DNA from: Setoptus koraiensis
Lineage: Eukaryota; Arthropoda
Length of the DNA: 64,000 bases
Assembly: GCA_048013815.1 (NCBI GenBank)
Contig: CM106586.1
Coordinates: 15,438,001-15,502,000, forward strand
Direction: 5' to 3'
A program made the position numbers and the translations under genes. The notes beneath the pieces are model-generated. The model did no database searches and was not told the DNA's origin. It saw only the letters and a program-made list of their open reading frames with translations. This document shows, in pieces, positions 1 through 8,910 of the stretch; position 1 is the first letter of the stretch, and every line of letters starts with the position of its first letter.

Positions 1-940
1 GCGCGCAGGTTTGATTTGGGCCGAGTCGGCTTGTGAGCGGAGCACATTGTGCAAAGCGGGCTCAATTTCAGCCGCTCAAGTGAAAAAAGCTAAACCCGCA
101 ATCCGATTGTGACCGGACTTTTCAAGTCGCGGGTCGCGGGTCGCAATTTGCAGCCCGAGCGAGCCAATCTCGCTGAGCGAATAATGATTTGTTTACTTTC
201 AAATTACCTTACGTGTATTGACATAATATTTGTATAATGCACAACAAGCTCACTTGACAAACACGTGACGGCACAAACAGCGCGCGCAATAATTCAACAA
301 TGCAAAACAAAGCATTGATGTCGAGCCATGACAGCGCGACAATATCTGGTCGCTATGTCACTGGCAATTGGGCCCGCGCCAGTGCGCCAACACCGACACG
401 CGATGGGAAGAGCAAACAACGCACCTATATGCGCGCCATAATCACCCATTATATACTGTACATGGCGATTGTTCAATAGTTTTATTTGACAGAGTGCCCG
501 CTGTCAGCTGACTGGCGACGCTGTCAAACGGCTGCCAGCTGACTGCCAACACTGTCAGACGACTGGCAGCGCTGTCAGTGCGACTGTTGTTGTGGTCGGC
601 ACACGCACACACACTCGCGGGCCTCTTCATTAATTGCATCAAAATGGACGGGCCCACTTCCGGCGCTGCGAGCACACGCACGCGCGCACAGCGCTCTAGC
701 TGTTAGAGTCTGGCGGCGCGCACAGCGCTCTAAAGGCGGGCACAGCAATGGCGCACGATGTGCCAAATTGACATGATAATCAACGCGCACCACAGTATTA
801 TTATAATCCAATTACACACGTTGCGCAACGCGCGTGCAGCGCGCTAGCAACTTGACGGCGCACGTTACGTAACGTAATTACGCGCCAGTTACGCAACTTA
901 CGTAACGTAAGGCAACACGCGCGCCCCATTGGCGCGGCGG

Positions 941-994
941 CGTTGAGCCGCAGCACGTTGAGCCGCGGCACGTTGAGCCGCGGCACGTTGAGCG
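941..994. repeat. 15-bp tandem repeat
   Basis: About 3.6 copies of a 15-bp unit (cgttgagccgcggca with small changes) lie directly after a palindrome-rich stretch of acgtaacgtaa-like words at about 858-911. Confidence 0.8.
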
Positions 995-1223
995 AGCCAA
1001 AGCGCAATGCAAATATACAAATGAATAGATTAGCTTAGATTATAAGTTATAGATAGTGTGCGTGAATAGCGGCGTGCAAACATGACTCGCCAAGCCGTGA
1101 GCGTGTGTGTGTTGCGTAACAGTCACAACAATGGCGCCATTTGTTAATCAGTGGTAATCTCTGGGCAGCTTAAAGGGGTTGGCGTCTCTCGCCGCCGACA
1201 TGCCCGCTAATGGCTCCCCTCAT

Positions 1224-1351
1224 CGACAACAACCGCCGACAACCGACAACCACCGACGACAACCGCCGACAACCGACAACCACCGACGACAACCGCCGAC
1301 AACCGACAACCACCGACAACAACCGCCGACAACCGACAACCACCGACAACA
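1224..1351. repeat. 30-bp minisatellite (about 4.3 copies)
   Basis: Four nearly perfect 30-bp units follow each other (1224-1253, 1254-1283, 1284-1313, 1314-1343), then a partial unit. Each is built from ccgacaac sub-repeats. Because 30 is a multiple of three, every frame stays open, which explains the spurious overlapping open frames on both strands. Confidence 0.9.
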
Positions 1352-2498
1352 AGCACAACGTGGCGCAAATTGGTTGTGTCTGCTGGGCACGCGTTGCCGA
1401 GCGACTTATAACTTGTAAGTTAAAAGCGAGTTGCATCAGAGCGATCCGACGATCAGATGCGGTTGCCATCGCCGGCGCTGACAGCCAACTCTGGATTTAA
1501 TTTAAATCTAAACAATCTAATCTGTCGGCCAGTGCCAGTTGTTCGCGCCAACCTCAACCACTGCGCTGTGACGTAAGCGACCAAGCACAGAACGCGGCAT
1601 CGTGCAACAATGGCATAATATAATGATGGCATTATGTAATCATCGCAGGCTATTATCACGGCGTCACACGATGGTAGCCTCGTATCATGTGATAATTCGC
1701 GTGATACGCAGGTGACTTGTGGTGCGTTGTCGGCGTTGAGCGACCGTTATTATTATTGGCGTGAGTGTCGCGCTGGCTAGATTGACGGGATACATAAATT
1801 AAATAATATATTGTGCAAACAAACTGACATTGATTAGCGCGTTTGGTGTGCTAAACAACTTGACAAGTTGCATTAAATGATAATCATACTACCGCTAATG
1901 AACTAACTGTTTTGGCACACACACACTGCATTGGAAAATTGTTTCATTTTGGCGCACTTTCACACTCGCAACACGCTACTAATTTCGTCGCATTGGCTCG
2001 CATTGGCTCGCTTTGGCTCGCATTGGCGCCATCTTAATCTTTGGGGCCCCGCCAATCAGCCATCGGTGTTGTTGTTGTTAGTTTGTTGTTGGTGGCTTGT
2101 TGTTTGCTGGGCGCTCTGCACAACGTTTGCGGGCCAACTAAATGGCGCTGCGAGCTGCGAGCGTCGAGCAGCAAACAAGCAACAACAAACAACAGTTTGT
2201 TTGCCAACTCTCTGCCAACAACTTGTTTATTGTTCATGACTCGTCAGTAGTTGTGTGACTATTACACATATTACATCATCTACGCTCATAGCACTTATCC
2301 CGTCATCGTCGTCGTCCGTTGAATTATCCATTGAATTGTTGTGCGCTGTTGTGTGACGCAATCACCAACAATGGCAACAAACAACAATTGCCATGTGTTA
2401 GCAAACATCATAATTGTCGGCGCATATGTCCCGCTATTTATAACGGGATATATGACATGCCGCTATGAGTTGTGCGCGAATGTGTGCCTCTATTATTT

Positions 2499-2499
<1 letters not shown>

Positions 2500-2542
<43 letters not shown>
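2500..2542. repeat. (TG)n microsatellite, about 21 units
   Basis: Uninterrupted TG dinucleotide run. Confidence 0.95.
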
Positions 2543-2545
<3 letters not shown>

Positions 2546-3167
2546 GCGTGAAGCGCACGTAAAAAATAAATAAATCAATAAATGGGCCCCATTCAAGCCA
2601 TGATACAAGCGGCTGGCCGATGCAAGTGCCGTCGCAAATCAGAGTGCAAAATGAGCCCAATTGTGGCCGCCACACGTCGCCAATTATCTGGCCTCGACCA
2701 TGTGCGCATTGTGGCGCCTCAGTTGGCGCCAACTGGGGCCGCCAGAGATAATCTGCCCACTCGCCAGACGATAGTTGGGCGGGCTCGCGTTCAGGGGGCG
2801 CTCATCATAATTATGATTGGAGTCATCGAGTGGGCGAAGCTCACAACGATGATAGCAATTCAATCACGATGATAGCTGATGACGACACAAACCGACAATT
2901 GTGCGATATGGTCGCTGCTGGCCAGCAGAAACAATCGTCCGGCATCTATATCCAGATATGATCTGGGCCCCGTGCGCCAGCACAAAGATAGCGGCGACTG
3001 TTGGCAAGCCGCATCAGGCGCCAATGATGCGGCTTGCCCATCGTCGGAATTAGATCACCGTATCCACGACAGACATACAAATATGTTGGAGGGTTGAATC
3101 GAAGCCGAATCAATTGTGCGCTGGATCATTATTTACATTCAAATTAGAGTGAGTGGCTATACAACCA

Positions 3168-3170
3168 CGG

Positions 3171-3234
<64 letters not shown>

Positions 3235-3264
3235 GACAACGACGACAACAACAACAACAACAAC
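3168..3264. repeat. CGACGACAG / CGACGACAA tandem repeat grading into (ACA)n
   Basis: A 9-bp unit with trinucleotide substructure is repeated about ten times and then grades into plain CAA repeats. The frame encodes only arginine/glutamine runs on plus and valine runs on minus. Confidence 0.9.
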
Positions 3265-3541
3265 GCATTTCGGCATTACAGCCCTATAATGGGCACCGTT
3301 ATTCTCGCCTCTTGCACGCTCACTGCACACACTGACAATGTGCGAGCGTGTGCCAGGCCCCATTACATAACATTAAAGTGTTCTTTTGTGAGAGTTTGTC
3401 TAATTCAATCATAACAGTGCCCTATAAAGCGAGCTGCTTTTGGTTGCTGTCGCCAGTCGCTGTCGAGAGAGTCAACTGTTTCAAATGGCCCCACGATAAG
3501 TCGCGATAAGTCATTTGAAGGGCTCGCAAGAGGCCCCAATG

Positions 3542-3608
3542 GGTGCACGATGGGGCACGATGGGGCACGATGGGGCACGATGGGGCACAATGGGGCACAA
3601 TGGGTGCA
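3542..3608. repeat. 11-bp minisatellite
   Basis: Six tandem units of an 11-bp motif (gcacgatgggg, last units gcacaatgggg) are flanked by two diverged ggtgcac edges. Confidence 0.9.
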
Positions 3609-3956
3609 CTGTGGATGCAGTGTAAGCCCGCGATGGCCCCACTGTGGCCTATAATGCGTGTTTGTCGAGGCTGGCCAGTTGCAAGTTTGCAGTTTGGGCC
3701 CCAACTGCAAACTGCGCGAGCTTGTGTGTGTGTGTGTTAATTGATTCGCATTATCTTGTAGTTAAACAAATAGTAATTTCAAATGGTCTTGCGCTGGCAC
3801 ACACACAGTTTATATTAAGTAATATAATGAATAGCTAGCTAGCGAGTAATTTTGACTAATTTGAGCAAACTGTTGGGGCGAGCGCGAGAGCGAGCCAGCC
3901 CAACAGTTTGCCCAAACAGAGCGATCGTAATCATCATGATGACCATGATTACCAGC

Positions 3957-4006
3957 CAATGGGGCCAATGGGGCCAATGGGGCCAACGGGCCAGCGGGGC
4001 CAACGG
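3957..4006. repeat. 10-bp minisatellite
   Basis: Five tandem units of about 10 bp (ggggccaat type), the last ones changed to ggggccaac or agcggggcc. Confidence 0.85.
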
Positions 4007-4275
4007 GCATGTGAGCATTTGCTGATTGGCCATTTAAGTAAACAACATGCATATGTATTTGATTTAATGAGGTTGGCCACCATTGGCGATTGCATTATTA
4101 TTGCAAACACACAACAACAACATACAAGCTATCATCATGCATCAATCAGCCAATTAGGGGCTCTGCCGGCGTCGTGTTTGTCTTACTTTTTCCTGTTTCG
4201 GCGGCTACTTGGGCGCCCATTTCTGCAGCTACTCTCGTTAGTCACGTTGTTGTACGAGGCCACTTTGTGCCAGTT

Positions 4276-4315
4276 CAACAACAACAACAGCAACAACAAC
4301 AGCAACAACAACAAC
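4276..4315. repeat. (CAA)n with CAG interruptions
   Basis: Trinucleotide run of CAA with two CAG units. Confidence 0.9.
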
Positions 4316-4600
4316 ATGAGTTGCTGGCAATTCATTTGAATATTTGCTCTCCATGCCAGCGCTCGCTGACTAACTAGCCAACTAACTAGCCGTTGTGAGC
4401 ATGCGATGGGCACAGCGCCACCAGTGCAGCAAGAAGCTAATCAATTATTGTTATTGTTTGCTTATCTTTCATTATTTTTATCATTACAAACAAACTGCGT
4501 GTGTGTGTGTGTTACTAACTAACTAACTGTTACTATTACCATTACCGTTACACTTGCTACGTGTTTGCCGTCGTTGTTTGCACTGGCCCCACATCGGCCC

Positions 4601-4690
4601 GATCCCGCCCGGTCCCGTGCTATACAATCCCGCGCGATCCCGCGCGATCCCGTGCGATCCCGCCCGATCCCGCCCGATCCCGTGCGATCC
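4601..4690. repeat. 10-bp minisatellite abutting the homeobox splice acceptor
   Basis: About nine degenerate units of a 10-bp motif (cgatcccgcg / cgatcccgtg) end nine bases before the acceptor AG at 4698-4699. The place where a pyrimidine tract and branch point are expected is therefore minisatellite; only gctaaacag separates it from the exon. Confidence 0.85.
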
Positions 4691-4699
4691 GCTAAACAG

Positions 4700-6358
4700 G
4701 TAAAGATTTGGTTCCAGAACAGACGCATGAAATGGAAGCGGGGCAAGAAGGCCCAACAGGAGCTCAAATTGGCCAACCAGCATCATCACAACAGTCATCA
4801 CGGTCACAATCATCATCGGTCGTCGTCGCAACGTAACAGCGCCCCAGACAACGCCAATGCAAACAATAATGCAAACGATAATCATTCGCATCGTCATGCA
4901 CACAATCATCATCATCATCATCATGCCCATCATCACAATCAAACTCAAAATCATTATCAGCATAGTCAGAGAGCAACAACCAATGATTATAGAACCAACA
5001 ACAACAACAACAACAACCAGCAAACATTGCGTAATCAGCAGTCGATGGTAGTTGATAATGATTTGCAAAGCGCAAACAAAACAACAGCAACAGCAACAAC
5101 AACAATGCAACAACAATTGGCCAGCCAACAGTCAACGAGGCCCCACAACATGCCAGCAATAGCTGCACTACAACAGTGCGCTGGTCACACTGGTCAAGCG
5201 GCAATAATTGGCAATGACGCAATTAGTATGACGCAAACGGAACAAACGGAAATGATGGCCGGCTCAACGAAACTCAACATGATCAACAGCAGCAACAACA
5301 ATGTTCAAAAGTATATTCACAACCCGTTGTGTGCATCCGCGTCGATGATGGACACGCAAAACAGCAACGACGACGATAGCCGCCAGTCGTCGTCTTGTCG
5401 GCGCATTCAGACCAACGAAACAATTAACGATGATGATAAACAACAAAACGATTCCATCCATGTGGCCGGCGGCAATAGAGACAGCAGCAGGCAAAACAAT
5501 TGGACAACCATGACAATTGACTGCAACAACAACAACAACAATGATTCACAACACAACAACGAAAAACACACGCATATTAATCAATCAAAATTGTATCAAC
5601 CGATGGATGACCGGAAGCAACACAATCAACATGACGATGACGACGACAACTCGTCGTCGTCTTCTTACATGTCATCGTCGTCGTCGCTGGCCTCATCATC
5701 GTCTAATTTATCTTTAATTAGTCAATTGAACAACACTGATCATAACCATTCATCACTAGGTCAGCTGGTCGACAATGATGCATTAAATCACAAAGCCACC
5801 AATCTTGAGGATGCCGCCCCCGTCGATAATACCGGTAACAGTGTCGACAATGATGTTCAGCGACCTCACCAACGTGACAGCGGATTGTCGTTGCGTAACC
5901 ACACCAAGGCTAACAAGCAACGAGTTGCCGGTGGCGACAAGATGACGCTGGCACAACAAACAAGTTGTGATGGCATGTTAAATTATGACGACAATAATGA
6001 TTCAAATAATAATAATACTAATAATAATGATGCAAACAATGAAAATGATACAACCACTGATTGTGACGACATGGTCAAGTCGAATGTGTCGTCGCTGACG
6101 AAGCACAACACTTCTGATTTGGCCACCAACAAAACAGAACAAGTGACCGACAACGACGACGAGCTGGACGATGAGGCAATCGAGGTTGATGTCTACGAGC
6201 AACAGGTAAATAAAAGCGCCCCAACAAAATCCAACCAATTGGCTGCTGACAACAATGAGACTGAATTGAATTCAACAAAAAGTAAAACAGTGGCCCATAG
6301 AAACAATACTAGTCGAAGTAGTAAGAGCCATTTAAAACGACCCAGCGTGCCCAAGTGA
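4700..6358 (+). CDS. exex: Homeobox protein, last exon (Mnx/exex-like), partial
   Basis: The exon opens inside a homeodomain. Its first residues, VKIWFQNRRMKWKR, are recognition helix 3 of an Antp/NK-class homeodomain. The following GKKAQQELK resembles the C-terminal flank of exex/HB9 (MNX1), so Mnx is my best assignment; another NK-like class cannot be excluded. The exon starts in phase 0 after a CAG acceptor, matching the known homeobox intron between residues 44 and 45. It encodes about 552 residues to the stop. After the homeodomain come polyhistidine, polyasparagine, polyglutamine, serine runs and acidic stretches, typical of low-complexity transactivation regions, and a basic C-terminus. 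Helices 1 and 2 and the N-terminus are outside the window. Known role of Mnx: DNA-binding transcription factor of motor-neuron and endodermal fate. The tail is far longer than in vertebrate MNX1. Confidence 0.7.
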   Translation, partial: VKIWFQNRRMKWKRGKKAQQELKLANQHHHNSHHGHNHHRSSSQRNSAPDNANANNNANDNHSHRHAHNHHHHHHAHHHNQTQNHYQHSQRATTNDYRTNNNNNNNQQTLRNQQSMVVDNDLQSANKTTATATTTMQQQLASQQSTRPHNMPAIAALQQCAGHTGQAAIIGNDAISMTQTEQTEMMAGSTKLNMINSSNNNVQKYIHNPLCASASMMDTQNSNDDDSRQSSSCRRIQTNETINDDDKQQNDSIHVAGGNRDSSRQNNWTTMTIDCNNNNNNDSQHNNEKHTHINQSKLYQPMDDRKQHNQHDDDDDNSSSSSYMSSSSSLASSSSNLSLISQLNNTDHNHSSLGQLVDNDALNHKATNLEDAAPVDNTGNSVDNDVQRPHQRDSGLSLRNHTKANKQRVAGGDKMTLAQQTSCDGMLNYDDNNDSNNNNTNNNDANNENDTTTDCDDMVKSNVSSLTKHNTSDLATNKTEQVTDNDDELDDEAIEVDVYEQQVNKSAPTKSNQLAADNNETELNSTKSKTVAHRNNTSRSSKSHLKRPSVPK

Positions 6359-7120
6359 ATGATGATTGGCCAGCGGATATTTCTCGGAGCAGCTTCATTG
6401 ACACAACATATTTGTTTTGACAGCTACACTATACTGTACAACCATGTAACCATCGTCTTGTATTATATACATTACCAATATAAGATATAAAACAATGTAT
6501 TCTGATTAGGAAATGTATTATCATTTATGCCACATGTAACCAGATGTGACATATCACTATTGAATTATACAATAATAACATAGCTAAAAATACCATAGAA
6601 AAATCAAACTCTAAATGATAGTCACACTACCCGTCTGAATATTTCCATATTTAATATTGTCCACTGCTGCTCTCGTATCGTTTCTTTTCTGTCCCCCTCG
6701 AGTTCATTCAATTCCAGTGAATCAGTCAGAATTTGTTCAGAGTTTCGCCAAGCACAAAAGTGCCAAAAGATTGCCGGATAAAATGCATACACGGTGCACC
6801 GATATCGTCAGACACATCGACGACATAGATAGACTATTGTAAGATACTTGCCTCATCCAAATGAGCTCATGTTTCGGGATATATTTAGATCATCGTTTGT
6901 TATATTATCAAGTGCCAATCTCGTGATTGAATGGATACATGTAAAGCGCAGCATTTGCTTCTCATTCATGAATCTGAGCGCGGCTAGAGGCATTGGGTCA
7001 TCAATCACAATTGCCTCTCGATACCACGGACAAGTAAGCCATAAGTAAGGGCTCATATACAAAATATTTGTGTTATCTGCTTTTATCCATTACAAGTGAT
7101 ACACATAAACAACAATCGAA
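6359..7120. other. Intergenic, AT-rich; no supported gene
   Basis: Holds the 3' UTR of the homeobox gene and the upstream region of the small secreted gene. Short open frames on both strands (for example 6853-7062 minus) have no recognisable content. Confidence 0.6.
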
Positions 7121-7351
7121 ATGTCGAAAATGTTCCTCCTCAAGATTTTTCTATTAGCATTGCCGGTCTCAATTATTTGTTCTCAGATAGTGCAGGTGAA
7201 CTGTAACCCTCTGACAGATCTCTCGTTATCATTGCTACCTCAGCCGGCGTTTGGCTTCGCAAACCTAGACGCTGATGGCGACACCATTATGGTTGACGCC
7301 TCTCCTGATGACACCGGCGGTTTTGATCTGAACAGTTTTCCCATCGAGTGA
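7121..7351 (+). CDS. Small secreted acidic peptide, unknown function
   Basis: A 76-residue frame begins with a strong signal peptide: basic MSKMFLLK, hydrophobic core IFLLALPVSIICS, likely cleavage around residues 21-28. The mature part is about 50 residues, proline- and aspartate-rich (DADGDTIMVDASPDDTGG) and without basic residues, so very acidic. It has one cysteine near the predicted cleavage site and no disulfide pattern. The start is preceded by an A-rich context (aatcgaaATG), and an AATAAA signal lies 80 bases after the stop. I do not recognise the family. It could be a neuropeptide-like or cuticle/salivary secreted peptide; no dibasic processing sites are visible. The call rests on the signal peptide and the polyadenylation signal. 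Confidence 0.5.
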   Translation: MSKMFLLKIFLLALPVSIICSQIVQVNCNPLTDLSLSLLPQPAFGFANLDADGDTIMVDASPDDTGGFDLNSFPIE

Positions 7352-7791
7352 ATGAAGAGCGAAACAAAACAAAAACATCAACGCAAGGATATCGGTGCCT
7401 ATTCACCATGACAACTAATACGAATCACGAAATAAACACATATCAATTTGTGGGCTCCGCTTAAATAAGTGAAGCCCGAATCCCAAAAAATTCCCATCGA
7501 TTTTCACCCATGTTGCACAAACTGAAACAAATCATGATGGTCGTTCAATACAACAGATATACTCTTGATTGTGTGTGCATTCGCCGGGATAATCTCGATG
7601 AAACAAGTATTGGGGCAACTCAAGACGCGACCGTTGAACTAGAGCCGTAAATTAACAGTCTTCAACTTTGTTTAACTTTTATTAACACGTCACAGAAGAT
7701 ATGTAGCGTTGTAAACTTATATAATAATTTGTTTCTACAATAGCTAACTAAACATTAACTAAACAACTGTTGTTTATTATTTGTATAATTA
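7352..7791. other. Intergenic between convergent genes
   Basis: Contains the 3' regions of the plus-strand secreted peptide gene and the minus-strand FPPS gene. The FPPS polyadenylation signal (TTTATT on plus, 7773-7778) sits only about 13 bases beyond its stop codon. Nothing else was recognised. Confidence 0.6.
7431..7436 (+). terminator. Polyadenylation signal AATAAA
   Basis: AATAAA 80 bases downstream of the small secreted peptide stop codon, correctly oriented. Confidence 0.45.
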
Positions 7792-8910
7792 TCACTTTTT
7801 TCGTCCGTAAATTTTTAACAACATTGAGTAAAATATCTCACTTGGAATATCTGTTTCGTTACTGAACTTATCTATGAGAGTGCTGAGTTCCGAGAAGGAT
7901 TTCTTCATATAATTGTTGTATATTTCCTCAATTCCCAGCTCTTTATAGACACGCTTAACAGCATCCACGTTCTCTTTTTCTTTTCTTGCGTAATTTTGCT
8001 CCAATATTTGCTTTTGTTGTTCGGTAGCAAGTGACAATGCGGTAACAATTGGCCAACAACATTTTCCCTCCTCTATGTCAGTGCCTATTTTGCCAATGGT
8101 AATTGGATCTCCAAAACAATCAAGATAATCGTCCTGTATTTGGAACACATGACCCATTTTGCGTAATATAACATCAGCCTTTGCATGCAACTCACTGTCT
8201 AATACATCTGACAATATCATACCCAATCTAATGGGGGCAGAAAATGAATAGAAAGCTGTCTTGTAATCTATAATAGTGTCGTATTTTTCTTTTGTAAATA
8301 ACCGAAAGTCTGGTACCATTCCAGGTTTAGCTGAAGACAATAGGTCACGGTTTTGACCAAGTCCCGTCTTTTTCATTGTACTCTTAAATAATTTGAATAA
8401 TTCTCTAAAGTTTGCATCATTAGAGAAGTATTTATCTAATATATCGAATATACCTGTCAACATTAAGAAGGAATCGTTAATGGCAATACTGCCAACATTT
8501 TGTTTGAGATGCCAACATTTTTGTCCGCGCCTCACCAACGATTCATCCATTATATCGTCCAATATAAGGAAATGTGTTTGCAGTAACTCTATACACCAGC
8601 CAACTATTCTTGCACGAACTAAATCCGGCGTTCGTTTGTGATGCTCAGAAAGAATCCGATGTGTCACAACAACGGCTATTCCTCGATTTCTTTTACCATG
8701 GGGCAAATTGTAATTGATGGCCTCTCTGAACCAGCTCATGGCGTCGGATATCTCATTAACCTCTGTCTCATTGGTGATGTTATCATCAAGTCTAGTAAGA
8801 TCGTTGATAAAAGGATCTAGGGCTTTGTTGAAGGCACTGGCCTCCTCTTGTTCCAGAGCATCGTTGTTGCTGTAGTTGTTGTTGTTCATGATGCCTGATG
8901 TTGAGAGCAA
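7792..8910 (-). CDS. FDPS: Farnesyl diphosphate synthase
   Basis: A 372-residue trans-isoprenyl diphosphate synthase in one exon. It makes geranyl and then farnesyl diphosphate from IPP and DMAPP in the mevalonate pathway, supplying protein prenylation, dolichol, ubiquinone and arthropod terpenoid hormones. The first aspartate-rich motif is DDIMD within LQTHFLILDDIMDESLVRRG. The second is DDYLD within QIQDDYLDCFGDP. Downstream KIGTDIEEGKCCWPIV is also family-typical. Next to the first motif, position -4 is Phe as in FPPS but position -5 is His instead of the usual aromatic Phe/Tyr, a site known to influence chain length. There is no clear mitochondrial presequence. A second Met seven codons later (8889) is an equally plausible start. 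Length matches animal FPPS without a targeting peptide. Confidence 0.93.
   Translation of the reverse strand: MLSTSGIMNNNNYSNNDALEQEEASAFNKALDPFINDLTRLDDNITNETEVNEISDAMSWFREAINYNLPHGKRNRGIAVVVTHRILSEHHKRTPDLVRARIVGWCIELLQTHFLILDDIMDESLVRRGQKCWHLKQNVGSIAINDSFLMLTGIFDILDKYFSNDANFRELFKLFKSTMKKTGLGQNRDLLSSAKPGMVPDFRLFTKEKYDTIIDYKTAFYSFSAPIRLGMILSDVLDSELHAKADVILRKMGHVFQIQDDYLDCFGDPITIGKIGTDIEEGKCCWPIVTALSLATEQQKQILEQNYARKEKENVDAVKRVYKELGIEEIYNNYMKKSFSELSTLIDKFSNETDIPSEIFYSMLLKIYGRKK

Larger units (their letters stand above)
1..4699 (+). other. GC-rich minisatellite-laden stretch, probably intron upstream of the homeobox exon
   Basis: No conserved protein can be read here on either strand. Long open frames come from tandem repeats (listed separately). 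The stretch ends at a 3' splice site (AG at 4698-4699) that opens the homeobox exon, so at least its right part is intron. The preceding homeobox exon, with helices 1 and 2, is not in the window, so the intron is longer than 4.7 kb unless a noncoding segment intervenes. Base composition is clearly more GC-rich than the AT-rich gene blocks further right, with many GGCC- and GCGC-containing words. It may hold regulatory DNA of the homeobox gene, which is inference. Confidence 0.55.

Noticed and set aside
1170-1500. Overlapping open frames on both strands
   Set aside because: They are produced by the 30-bp minisatellite, whose unit is a multiple of three.
3153-3363. Arg/Gln-rich plus frame and poly-Val minus frame
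   Set aside because: Pure translation of the CGACGACAG repeat.
4523-5222. Minus-strand frames of 150-200 codons opposite the homeobox exon
   Set aside because: Antisense shadows of His/Asn/Gln codon runs, rich in Cys/Val/Met with no domain.
6853-7062. 69-codon minus frame with protein-like composition
   Set aside because: No recognisable family, no splice context, and it overlaps the likely promoter of the small secreted gene.
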